A stretch of DNA of 64,000 bases, taken from CAZVKN01 sp964627035 (GTDB lineage: Bacteria; Electryoneota; AABM5-125-24; Hatepunaeales; Hatepunaeaceae). Positions 33,335-42,128 of this stretch are shown here, one piece after another. Within the stretch, counting starts at the first letter, position 1, and every line of letters starts with the position of its first letter. Position numbers and translations under genes: made by a program. The notes under the pieces are model-generated. The model saw nothing but the letters and a program-made list of their open reading frames with translations, made no database searches and was not told the DNA's origin. The DNA lies in contig CAZVKN010000003.1 in assembly GCA_964627035.1 (NCBI GenBank), forward strand, positions 115,597 through 179,596. Direction: 5' to 3'.

Positions 33335-33687
33335 TATATTAATCCTTCCCTAATTTCTTTTAAGCTTTCGATAACTATCTTAAAAACACTGCTCAGCTGA
33401 TTGACAAGATCAGGAACTTTTTCCGGATCTTCCTGACGAATCAAAGATTCTATTTCATCGGACAATTCCTGCAATTCAACCGCCCCTACATTGCCGGAAC
33501 TCGACTTTAGTGAATGCACTGCCTGTTCAACGGAATCCCAATCCTCCTCTTTACAGCCGTTGACAGCGGCTTCCTGTTTGGCAGCAGCGTCGCTAAGGAA
33601 CAGGTCTATCATCTGCTTCAGAAATGACTCACCTCCGATTTTCCGCAATCTCTCCAATGCTGAATTATCAATCACAATGTCGTTCAA
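33334..33687 (-). CDS. Histidine phosphotransfer (Hpt) domain protein
   Basis: 117 residues, predicted as a helical bundle. The phosphorylatable histidine is H58 in AVHSLKSSSGNVGA, the canonical HxLKSSSxxxGA motif. The N-terminal IGGESFLKQMIDLFL is also typical. Stand-alone Hpt proteins pass phosphate between receivers, here most simply between the REC-PP2C-HATPase-STAS fusion upstream and the CheY-like protein downstream (inference). Its start lies 33 bp after the fusion gene. All four signalling genes share one strand. Confidence 0.92.
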   Translation of the reverse strand: MNDIVIDNSALERLRKIGGESFLKQMIDLFLSDAAAKQEAAVNGCKEEDWDSVEQAVHSLKSSSGNVGAVELQELSDEIESLIRQEDPEKVPDLVNQLSSVFKIVIESLKEIREGLI

Positions 33688-33720
33688 TCTATTGCCCTAC
33701 TTGCTTTATGATAGTTCCGA

Positions 33721-35664
33721 TTAGTTTTTGGAAAATGATCTGACGGCATCATTAACACTGTCATAATAATCGAACATCCTGTCCATATTCACCATGTTGA
33801 AGATAGCTCTGCCGGGCTTTGTCAGTCCGCAAATTTTCAGCTCACCGTTGTTTCGCTTTATCAGTTTTAGGCAAGAGATTAGCGCACCGAATCCTGAACT
33901 GTCAATAAACTTCATGTTCTCCAGATTAAAAACGACCTTTTTGCGTACCTGCAAAACCGGATGTATCATCAATTTGAAATCAGCTACATCGCTCGCATCA
34001 AGACTGATGAACGGCAGGTTTAACACGACGACATCTCCAAATTCATCAATATCAAGATCTATTTCACCGGCAACATCATCCTTGATGTTCATACCGAGTA
34101 AAATCACCTGACGTCCAAGATTATCCTGATAATACTTTACCTCATCCATACATTGGGAGATGATATATAGTCCGAATCCTCCGTCTCTTGAGCCGTCAAA
34201 TGATGGCGCTATAACACTCTCAGGATTGAAACTCTTGCCAGTATGGAACAGTTCTATGGTAAACTTATCCGGATAAACACTTCCGCGAACCTGAATCAAC
34301 CTGTCGTCTTTGTTATTATATGCATGTCTGATCACATTGCTTGCAGTTTCGTGAACAGCAAGCTCCAAGTGTGTCAGGTTTTCGTCGGTAATCCTGATCC
34401 TTCGCTGGTTATCCAGGCAAAACCGATGCACAAACTCCCGAATCCGCACCAGATCCTTCAGATTGCTTTTAATCTCCACATCGGCACGTGTTATCGGAGC
34501 AATAATCTCGGTTGAAGAAATCTTAATCACAACGCAGGTAAGATCATCCGCAAATTTCTCATCTACCCCAAATTCTATTACCGCCTTCTTTATTTCGCTG
34601 ACGATCTCATCCGGTTCACGATCCTTGTGAATTCTGACCAGATCGGCGAGTCTCTCTTCCCCGAAAAGCTCGTCATCGAAATTTCTGGTTTCCGTCACTC
34701 CATCAGAGTAAAAACAGAACAGATCACCGATTCCGATAGGAACTTCGACCTGCTCGTATAGCTCATATTCGCTGAACCCCAAAGGCATATTGTTGCCCTG
34801 CAGCAACTCCAAATCGTCACTGTTTCTGCGATAATGAATCGTTTTGGTGTGCCCGCAATCTATGAATTCCAGTACTCGCTTCTCTAACTTTACACGGGCA
34901 TAGCAGTACGTGGCGAAGCTTTCCAATCGAATAAGCTGACTTGCCATCTCATCATGCACGACCGACACAATCCGTTCTACCGGCGGCAGGCTTCGCCCTT
35001 CAGTGGCATAGACCAATTGACTGATCGCCCGCAGGAATTGACTCTTGATCGCCGCACCGAGAAGTGCGGCGGCAATTCCCTTACCCATCACATCGCCGAC
35101 GATTATATCGAGATTCCACTCATCGTGCTTAATGAAATCGTAAAAGTCACCGTCAACCTCCTGTGAAGGGATTGTAAGGGCTTCTATATCAACTGCCGAC
35201 ATCTCCTTTGGCGGCTGACCGAGCAGCACCGATTGCTGGATCTTGCCTGCAGTCTGCGCTAATGCCGCTTCCGCTTCCTTGCGGGCGAGCAACTGCTTTA
35301 TCTGCCTCTCGGCAATGGTGAGCCTGATCTCCAAAAAGCCGACATCAATCGGCTTTGCAAGGTAATCGTCTGCCCCGGCTTCGAGAACAGCCTGAAGATC
35401 CTCAGCTTTATTCCGTGAGGTAATGACCAGAATAACACTGCGGTCTCCCTGTGGCAGCTTTCTGATCTTGCGGCAGAGTTCAAGCCCGTCCATTCCACCG
35501 GCGAGAAGCCAGTCCAGGATCACCAATGGATATGTATCAGACTGATAGATATCCCATGCTTCTTCAGCCGTTTCACATGCTGTAGATTCAAATCCTCTCG
35601 AATGAACTATCGCCGCGAGCAAAAGTCGCGTGGTAGGTTCATCTTCAACGATTAGAGTTTTCAA
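33721..35664 (-). CDS. Receiver-PP2C phosphatase-HATPase-STAS fusion (complete partner switch)
   Basis: 647 residues in four domains. A receiver (1-120) has acidic E7-D8-E9 and phosphoacceptor D51. A SpoIIE-type PP2C phosphatase (about 150-390) has EVDGDFYDF, GDVMGKGIAAALLGA and YSDGVTE. An RsbW-like HATPase (about 405-530) has the N-box HLELAVHETASNVIRHAY and GGFGLYII. A C-terminal STAS domain has FIDSSGFGAL with the phosphorylatable serine. In Bacillus the corresponding RsbU/P, RsbW and RsbV are separate proteins. The start is TTG at 35664, which follows AGGGG by four bases and begins KTLIVEDE. The frame is open upstream only through a palindromic repeat, so longer starts are artefacts. A TTG at 35700 is a weak alternative. 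Confidence 0.88.
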   Translation of the reverse strand: MKTLIVEDEPTTRLLLAAIVHSRGFESTACETAEEAWDIYQSDTYPLVILDWLLAGGMDGLELCRKIRKLPQGDRSVILVITSRNKAEDLQAVLEAGADDYLAKPIDVGFLEIRLTIAERQIKQLLARKEAEAALAQTAGKIQQSVLLGQPPKEMSAVDIEALTIPSQEVDGDFYDFIKHDEWNLDIIVGDVMGKGIAAALLGAAIKSQFLRAISQLVYATEGRSLPPVERIVSVVHDEMASQLIRLESFATYCYARVKLEKRVLEFIDCGHTKTIHYRRNSDDLELLQGNNMPLGFSEYELYEQVEVPIGIGDLFCFYSDGVTETRNFDDELFGEERLADLVRIHKDREPDEIVSEIKKAVIEFGVDEKFADDLTCVVIKISSTEIIAPITRADVEIKSNLKDLVRIREFVHRFCLDNQRRIRITDENLTHLELAVHETASNVIRHAYNNKDDRLIQVRGSVYPDKFTIELFHTGKSFNPESVIAPSFDGSRDGGFGLYIISQCMDEVKYYQDNLGRQVILLGMNIKDDVAGEIDLDIDEFGDVVVLNLPFISLDASDVADFKLMIHPVLQVRKKVVFNLENMKFIDSSGFGALISCLKLIKRNNGELKICGLTKPGRAIFNMVNMDRMFDYYDSVNDAVRSFSKN

Positions 35665-35710
35665 ATTACCCCTGCTGAATTGATTGAGAGTATTAACCAA
35701 GTAGTGATTT

Positions 35711-35770
35711 TGTAGTCGTAGTTGTCTCATCCCGACGAGTCGGGACGGGCTTGTCCCAAGCCCGACTACA
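35711..35770. repeat. Long-form GTAGTCG palindrome, in frame with the fusion gene
   Basis: The outer arms TGTAGTCG/CGACTACA surround a CCCGACGAGTCGGG inner stem. The repeat lies 47 bp upstream of the TTG start of the partner-switch gene and has no stop in that frame. As a structured leader it could affect that gene's translation or separate it from the kinase gene. That is inference. Confidence 0.88.
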
Positions 35771-35865
35771 AACTGACAAATCACCAAAAGTTAATACTTC
35801 AATTTATTTTGTAAAAAGCCCCAGTCAACTATAAAATAACACTTGAACGGAATGCTATACCACAT

Positions 35866-37743
35866 TCAAACCGAAGAAACCGCCTCGTCAGATAAAATAA
35901 TTGAAAAAGTCGAGCCTACATGCTTCTCACTTTCAACCAAAAGGTTGTAACCCATCAATCTGCATAGGGAGCGCGAAATCGCCAGTCCCAGACCTGTTCC
36001 TTCATACTTTCGTGCCATGCTGTCATCTTCCTGCTGAAAAGCCTCGAAAATTGCTTCCAACCTATCACGCTCAATTCCGATGCCCTGGTCAATGACATCT
36101 ATTCTGAGTGGGAATCGTGAGCTTTCATCAATCTGCATACGAGTTGTGACATTCCCCTCATCTGTGAACTTAATCGCATTACCGATCAGGTTAATGAGTA
36201 TCTGCTTCAACCGTGCACCGTCGCTCTCGATAGATTTAATGTCCTGCGGTACATCAGCGATTAATTCGACACCCTTCGCCTTGGCATTTCCCTCCAATTG
36301 TTGAACGGTTTCAAAGATTAAATCATCTAGTTTTACTTCTGAAATGATAAGCTCAGACTTGCCTGCCTCTATCTTTGACAGATCAAGCAGATCGTTAATG
36401 AGATGTAAAAGATGCGTTCCATTACTCAGAATCCGGTCGAGATACATCTTATCCTTGTCGGTTAGCGTGCCGTTCTTGTCCTTACTGACGATATTTGCGA
36501 ATCCTATAACCGAATTTAGAGGAGTTCTCAACTCATGACTCATTCTGGTTAAAAACACACTCTTGGCACGACTTGCTGCCTCTGCTGAGTCTTTTGCCTG
36601 ACGAAGAGTCTCCTCAATCAAAATCCGGTCACTTATATCCTGAGCAACGCACACTATTCCGATCACATTATCTTTTACATCACACATCACCGCCCGGGAA
36701 AATGAAATATGAATTGTATCCCCACTCTTTGATCGATAAATTCCGTCAATATTCCGAATAAATCTATTGTCAACCAACTGTTTTTCTGTCTCTTTTCTGG
36801 CATCCGGGTGAACCAGAATCTTCTCAAAAGGCTCTCCAAGCAACTCATGCTCAGTGTAATCCAAAAGATCGAGAGTTGCGTTATTAACCATCTGGATATT
36901 GCGCTCAGGATCAAGTACAACAAGCGTGTCCGCCATTGTCAGGATAATGTTATCCACATACTCCTTTGACACTGTTGTTTTCTTGAGCCCCTCGGTCATT
37001 GATCTGAATGCTGTAGCGAGTTGACCAATCTCATCGCGGGCAAAATCAGTCATTGACATAGTCAGATCAAACTGCCCCTTGGCGATTTCGGTTGTCATGT
37101 TTGACAGCGATGCAATCGGCTGGATAATCCTTTGAATCAGATAAAAGGAAAACAGCAGCAGGATTGTAAAGGTGAGAGTTCCTATGATAAGTGACCTTTT
37201 CAACAGTTTCTGCACTTTGCTCTGAGTTTGCGCTAAAGTCTGCGTGACCCATCGCTCACGGTCGCTGACCATCTGAACCAAGCGGGTCTCTAAAGCGTCT
37301 TCACGAATGGAAACGGAATCTCTCAGACTGCTGATATCACCGATAACCTTACCTGTCGCTACTGTGTCAATCTGCCAGCCGGTTTGTAGCGTGACCAATC
37401 TCGCTATCAAACCGGAGTATTCGACAAATCGCTCACGCAGTTCACGAATTTCCGTTTTTCCATCATTTAGAGTATGTACCAACAGTCGCTGCAGATGGAG
37501 CAGAAAGATATCATTTTCTCTCACGAAATGATCCCGAAATGTCATTTCGCTCATGCCGGGCACATCATCAAGCGAGCCGGACAATCTCTCAAATGATGAC
37601 AGCAGATACTGCGATTCGGAGAATTGTGGGAAAATCGTGAAATTGACTCTTTCAAGCCATCCAGTCACCTTATAGGAAGTCCTGAAATTCAGAAGGATGA
37701 TAATGGTCATGACCAATGCAAAACCGCAGAGGAGCAGTCCCAA
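35866..37743 (-). CDS. Membrane hybrid-less sensor histidine kinase (HAMP-PAS-HisKA-HATPase)
   Basis: About 625 residues. TM1 is near the N-terminus. A periplasmic sensor of about 160 residues follows, then TM2 (about 184-206), HAMP, and PAS (about 265-375, NIILTMADTLVVLDPERN). HisKA has the phosphohistidine in MSHELRTPLN near residue 404. HATPase has NLIGNAIKFTDEG, DQGIGIERD and GTGLGLAISRSL. The start is uncertain. TTG at 37743 is the only standard codon near TM1, yet the frame continues upstream for about 20 codons (ending LSLKWKL) that look like a natural cytoplasmic N-terminus. It is probably the input kinase for the downstream fusion/Hpt/CheY relay. There is no receiver of its own. Confidence 0.9.
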   Translation of the reverse strand: MGLLLCGFALVMTIIILLNFRTSYKVTGWLERVNFTIFPQFSESQYLLSSFERLSGSLDDVPGMSEMTFRDHFVRENDIFLLHLQRLLVHTLNDGKTEIRELRERFVEYSGLIARLVTLQTGWQIDTVATGKVIGDISSLRDSVSIREDALETRLVQMVSDRERWVTQTLAQTQSKVQKLLKRSLIIGTLTFTILLLFSFYLIQRIIQPIASLSNMTTEIAKGQFDLTMSMTDFARDEIGQLATAFRSMTEGLKKTTVSKEYVDNIILTMADTLVVLDPERNIQMVNNATLDLLDYTEHELLGEPFEKILVHPDARKETEKQLVDNRFIRNIDGIYRSKSGDTIHISFSRAVMCDVKDNVIGIVCVAQDISDRILIEETLRQAKDSAEAASRAKSVFLTRMSHELRTPLNSVIGFANIVSKDKNGTLTDKDKMYLDRILSNGTHLLHLINDLLDLSKIEAGKSELIISEVKLDDLIFETVQQLEGNAKAKGVELIADVPQDIKSIESDGARLKQILINLIGNAIKFTDEGNVTTRMQIDESSRFPLRIDVIDQGIGIERDRLEAIFEAFQQEDDSMARKYEGTGLGLAISRSLCRLMGYNLLVESEKHVGSTFSIILSDEAVSSV

Positions 37744-37870
37744 TTTCCATTTCAGGGAAAGATGAAATTTTTCTACACGCCGGTTTTCTATGTCTCTTCC
37801 GTCCTATATTAAACTAAGAAATCTCTTCACCACTCATTCGATCCTAAAGAATGGTGAAGATCGGTTATTT

Positions 37871-40870
37871 CTAATAACTTATTGACTCGGTACGATAAGT
37901 TATCTCAACCTCTTCAACCGGAGTCGTCGTCTCAACCTGTACATAGTACAGATCATTTGGAGTGTCAACACTCACTCCTTGAACAAACGGAGCACGATCC
38001 TCCCATCGGATAATCTCCACGTCATCACACCATACCCGTGCGTCACCTTCCTCAGCACCGTACAGTTGCCATCTGACGTTAAGAAAACCCGTATTCTCAG
38101 GTAAAATCAACTGATCCCAAACGTAAGTCCAGTCACTGTCACCCTGAAACCGGCTCTCAGCTACCTGTTCACCGAGATCTTCATTGTTATACCTGTAACG
38201 ATAGTAACGCGCCACCAAACCGGCATCACGGGCGTTGGCAGTTCGCAGCCATCCACACAAGCTGAGGTTTTCTGCAGGTCCGTTCACCGGTATTCGTTGA
38301 GTCAGATCGGTGATGCCGTCGCTCCATCCCGCACGACGCATAATGTAGGACGACTTCGCTCCGCTATGAACGATGTTGGCATCAATCCCCTCCCAGTTGG
38401 AGTTGTAGTTCCAGATCTGCGCTCCTTCATGCTCCATGTTCCCCACCAACAATATCTCCCTTCCGAGCGAAATATTCCATTCAGCATCTCTGACATCACT
38501 CTGTATTGAAACAATCCGGGACGGGAATCCTCCGGCATCGAGCCTAATCGGTTCCGAACGGTAAACGGAATCCCGCTCGAAAAATCTGACCGACCCCGTC
38601 ACAGTATGCTCCGTTACCCTGCGGGACACTCTATTGGGATCAATGACCACCTCAGCGGTCATAAGATCATAGTCGGGAACGACAATTGAGTTTACATCAA
38701 TTGAGTAACCCGCAAGCCGGTCGAGAATCTTTCTGCCAAGATTTTCAACTGTCGGTGTCGGGCGATAGTTGTCCACAAAATATGGTTCCAGCCACACCTT
38801 GACAGCCCCGTCATGGTTTACATCAGCACATACAAGCACAGAGGGCCATGTCTCAAAGAAATTCTGGTCGAACGCAAAATTACCGACCGAGTGCGCAATC
38901 ACAACTTCCTCATAAACTTCAATACCTTGCAGTACATGCGGATGACCACCGATTATTAGACCGGCTCCAAGCTCAATCGCATAATGTTCGAGCGCTTGTG
39001 TTGCGGAATCCCGCTCGGTTGAGAATCGAATTCGTTCCTCGTGCCATGGTGGAAACTCCTCATCAACCCCCCCGTCAGCAGGTTCAATTGCGTATTCAAC
39101 GCCGCCATGCACATAAATCACAAGCAGGTCACACTGCTCCACAGCTTCAGGGACCGATCTAAGCAGATTGTCAGCTGAAAAATATGCAAAACCGTATCGG
39201 TCATATCCCGCATCACCGTAAGGTCGGGAGTTGTAGTCTCGTCCGGTGCGGTTGCAGTAGCCGAGCATTCCGACACGGATACCCTTGACCGTCTTGAACG
39301 CCGGGCTCAACGCCTGGGACTCATTCATTCCGGCACCGCTGTATCCGATACCTGCGCTGTCAAGTACTTCCAATGTTTCCTCGATACCTCGCGCTCCAAA
39401 ATCGTGCGCATGGTTGTTACCGAGATTGGCAAGATCAATGCCTATTGAACTCAACCCAACTACATTTTCAGGTCGCCCGCGAAAAACTATATCCTTGGTC
39501 GGATGACGGATTCCTTCGTCAGTCAGCATTGATTCTAAGTTAATCAACCTTATGTCAAGTGCCGCAAAACGGTCCGCAACCCGCTCGAAAATTGACTCTA
39601 CACCGTTTCGCTCGATGATACCACCCCGCTGCTCGTAGCGCCGTGCCAGCATGACATCACCTACACAGCCGATAGTGATGAGCTGTGGTCGCATATCCTG
39701 ACCGACGTAAACATCACTGCTCGTTTGACCACTAAAGCCATTCTCATCGGTCGCAACAAGAGCGACACTGTATCTACCGTCACTGCGGAATCTGTGTCTC
39801 GGTCGAGACAGCTCAGACGACGAACCGTCGCCAAAGTCCCAGAGATATGAAACTTCCTCCGGTTCGCGATTCAACACATCGAGGTAGAATTCGATAGTGC
39901 CACCGCTGCCGATCCCCTGTGGTTCCATATCACCTTCAGCTATTCGCCAATAAATCTGAGGTGCAGGATCAGTGGGGATTGATTCTGTTATGTCAATCAA
40001 TTCATCAAAGTAGATCACAGCGGAAGAGTCATTATTATCATTGTCATTGATGAAGTACAACTCCTCAATTTCAGGGAGGTATCCGTAGCGAATGTTCCAG
40101 TCATACCCGATTGCCATTCTATAAATCTGCCATCTCCCCCGACGATGCACATCCTGATATGATACTACCCAAGCCTCTTCCCAGACGTTGCGCAGTCCAT
40201 GGAAAGCGTAAAACAGTTGGTTTTCTCCATCACCGATCCCAAAAGCTTGCAGAGACGCCATTGTGTCCCCGTCTATTGAGAGTATTCCTATAGACCACAC
40301 TGTGCTGTCGCTCAACTCAACATCACCATAAGGCAATTTCTTCCAGCAGTTACCGCTTAACTTAAGGGAATGCTCGCTATCCGGAAGTGTCTGCTCATCG
40401 GTAATCTCCCAACTGTCAACATCAATATCTTCGTCTTCATTGAATGATTCTAATTCAAGCTCCTCATTTTCAAAATCAAGGATGATCTCATCATCTCTGC
40501 GAACCCTTTGCCTGCCACCATGATATGCCGCAATGACTTTGAAGAACCCGGATCGGTTTTCATTCCTATCCCGAAATAGAAAGTTTGTTCTATCTGTTTT
40601 GGCTATAAATCTGACGCCTGAAGGAGTTGAACCGTAGTAAATACGATATCCGGTCAGACTCGTCCCTGATTCGGGATGATTGGGTGGGGCTGCTGACCAT
40701 GTAAGAATCTGTCCGTCAGCAGTTGTTTCGATCTGTAGGTTAATTACCGTCTGACCGGTGGCATGAATATCAGCTATGAAATCTGTTTCAGTAATAAGCG
40801 ACTGAGCAACTGATCCCGAAAAGAGCAGACACAGGACAGCAATCAGTGTGAGAGTCTCTCTGATTGTCAT
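37871..40870 (-). CDS. Large secreted CapA-type metallophosphoesterase with FN3 and PKD-like domains
   Basis: About 999 residues from ATG 40870, which follows GAGGTG. The frame opens 26 codons upstream, but the signal peptide (LTLIAVLCLLFSGSVAQ) starts here. An FN3-like domain (about 45-115) is followed by a lectin-like middle region, a PKD domain (YLWDFGDGSS, about residue 345) and a CapA/PgsA-type metallophosphoesterase domain (about 400-700). The latter shows GCVGDVMLARR, INLESMLTDEG, LGNNHAHDFG and IIGGHPHVLQGIE. The last 200 residues resemble a carbohydrate-binding sandwich. CapA is linked to poly-gamma-glutamate attachment, but here the domain is in an exported multidomain protein, and no pgsB or pgsC is nearby. 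The substrate is unknown. Confidence 0.85.
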   Translation of the reverse strand: MTIRETLTLIAVLCLLFSGSVAQSLITETDFIADIHATGQTVINLQIETTADGQILTWSAAPPNHPESGTSLTGYRIYYGSTPSGVRFIAKTDRTNFLFRDRNENRSGFFKVIAAYHGGRQRVRRDDEIILDFENEELELESFNEDEDIDVDSWEITDEQTLPDSEHSLKLSGNCWKKLPYGDVELSDSTVWSIGILSIDGDTMASLQAFGIGDGENQLFYAFHGLRNVWEEAWVVSYQDVHRRGRWQIYRMAIGYDWNIRYGYLPEIEELYFINDNDNNDSSAVIYFDELIDITESIPTDPAPQIYWRIAEGDMEPQGIGSGGTIEFYLDVLNREPEEVSYLWDFGDGSSSELSRPRHRFRSDGRYSVALVATDENGFSGQTSSDVYVGQDMRPQLITIGCVGDVMLARRYEQRGGIIERNGVESIFERVADRFAALDIRLINLESMLTDEGIRHPTKDIVFRGRPENVVGLSSIGIDLANLGNNHAHDFGARGIEETLEVLDSAGIGYSGAGMNESQALSPAFKTVKGIRVGMLGYCNRTGRDYNSRPYGDAGYDRYGFAYFSADNLLRSVPEAVEQCDLLVIYVHGGVEYAIEPADGGVDEEFPPWHEERIRFSTERDSATQALEHYAIELGAGLIIGGHPHVLQGIEVYEEVVIAHSVGNFAFDQNFFETWPSVLVCADVNHDGAVKVWLEPYFVDNYRPTPTVENLGRKILDRLAGYSIDVNSIVVPDYDLMTAEVVIDPNRVSRRVTEHTVTGSVRFFERDSVYRSEPIRLDAGGFPSRIVSIQSDVRDAEWNISLGREILLVGNMEHEGAQIWNYNSNWEGIDANIVHSGAKSSYIMRRAGWSDGITDLTQRIPVNGPAENLSLCGWLRTANARDAGLVARYYRYRYNNEDLGEQVAESRFQGDSDWTYVWDQLILPENTGFLNVRWQLYGAEEGDARVWCDDVEIIRWEDRAPFVQGVSVDTPNDLYYVQVETTTPVEEVEITYRTESISY

Positions 40871-41296
40871 GCACACCTCGTTATAGGCATAGGAATCTCG
40901 CTTGAATCGGAATTGTATAGTTAAACTACCGGAAAGACTGTCTGTCACTATTTGTCCAAGGACCTTTGAGGAGCTGCTCAGGTTGTGGATTTCAGGTCGA
41001 AATCAATGACGATAATATCGGTTTACACCGATGGTAACAAAATATAAGAGTATCAACTAAAGTGATTTTGTAGTCGGGGTTGTCCTCAACCCCGACTACA
41101 GATGATAAAATCATCTACAAAGTTGATACCATACAAAATACGACATTTTGCACTCTATATCAACCTACCTGATATTCCGGCAGAAAAAATCCTAAATATG
41201 TTTAAGCGGTCAAAGAGTGCTACAACTTTGCCGCTTCATCCGTAATACTATATTGAAACTGCTGTCATATCAAATTTTACAAAAGGTATCCATATT
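40871..41296. repeat. Divergent intergenic region with GTAGTCG palindrome
   Basis: This 426-bp gap between divergent genes includes a short-form palindrome at 41069-41100 (arms TGTAGTCGGGGTTG/CAACCCCGACTACA). It is otherwise AT-rich with no recognised gene. Promoters for the CapA-type gene and the haem lipoprotein gene should lie on either side of the palindrome, though none could be assigned. Confidence 0.7.
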
Positions 41297-42019
41297 ATGA
41301 ATTTCCACTATTTCTCAATCGGTCGTCTGCAAATTGTTTCGATGCTCCGGATTGCATCACTGTGCGCTGTTCTGTTCACAGTTAGTTGCAGTGACCAAGG
41401 ATCAAATCCCGTTTCCCAGCAGCCATCATCTGATCTTGATTTTTCGTCAGATAGCCTTGATTTTGGGTCGGTTGTGGTGGATCAGTCTGCTTCACTGCCC
41501 ATTACCGTCACCAACAGCAATGCCAATTCTGTCACTATATCCCGAATTGAATCGGATCATCCGGATAGTGACATCTTCACAACAGATTTTGACAATAACA
41601 ATGATCGTATCCTTGCCGCAGGAAAGCAGTTCAGACTGAATGTGACATTTACTCCTGAAAATGAAGAATCATACTCAGCGAATCTCGTAATAAGCTTGGC
41701 AGATGAGGCGAACACCACTATTTCATTAGATCTCAGTGGAACAGGTATTGTTGAAAATCTTGTGTGGGGGGATGTTTTTCCGATTTTTCAGCAGCATTGT
41801 ATAGGCTGTCATGGGGAATCCGGTGGATTTTCTCTGGAAACTTACGACAATGCAATATTGGGGGATCGGATCATCTCAGGCGATCCTGATGGCAGCCTGC
41901 TGGTCCGGAGGATAGTCGGCGCAGTAACGCCTTTGATGCCTCTTGGCGGTTCTCCGCTCCCGAATCAGAGTATTGATCTGATCAGAACCTGGATTGCCGG
42001 TGGAGCGGAGGAGGATTGA
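41297..42019 (+). CDS. Lipoprotein with Ig-like (ASH/choice-of-anchor) domain and one c-type haem site
   Basis: 240 residues. The N-terminus ends in LFTVSCSDQG, a lipobox-like sequence with the lipidated Cys near residue 31. Residues 45-145 form an ASH/HYDIN-type immunoglobulin-like domain (FGSVVVDQSASLPITVTN, LNVTFTPE). The C-terminus contains FQQHCIGCHGESGG, a CxxCH haem-c attachment motif, and MPLGGSPL, where Met could be the second haem ligand. This resembles the planctomycete-type cytochrome c tail. Such a protein would sit on the envelope and carry one electron at a time. The domain combination is unusual, and no oxidase is adjacent. ATG 41297 follows AAAAGG at somewhat long spacing. 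Confidence 0.8.
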   Translation: MNFHYFSIGRLQIVSMLRIASLCAVLFTVSCSDQGSNPVSQQPSSDLDFSSDSLDFGSVVVDQSASLPITVTNSNANSVTISRIESDHPDSDIFTTDFDNNNDRILAAGKQFRLNVTFTPENEESYSANLVISLADEANTTISLDLSGTGIVENLVWGDVFPIFQQHCIGCHGESGGFSLETYDNAILGDRIISGDPDGSLLVRRIVGAVTPLMPLGGSPLPNQSIDLIRTWIAGGAEED

Positions 42020-42036
42020 TTTCAGAGTACGATAGA

Positions 42037-42113
42037 ATTCTCAGCAGATGGAGCGGATGAAGCAGGTTCTTTCCCCCTTTGCGAAGTAGGGGGGATTAAA
42101 GGGGGTATGCTCC
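42037..42113. repeat. GCAGATGGAGC-type and G-rich dispersed repeats
   Basis: A CTCAGCAGATGGAGC-like unit (about 42040-42062) also occurs near 50092 and is related to the first hairpin at 3533. It is followed by CCCCCTTT..AGGGGGGATTAAAGGGGG, a short inverted repeat common as dispersed intergenic DNA. The tract lies between convergent genes and may assist termination. Confidence 0.65.
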
Positions 42114-42128
42114 CTCTTTCTCACCTTC

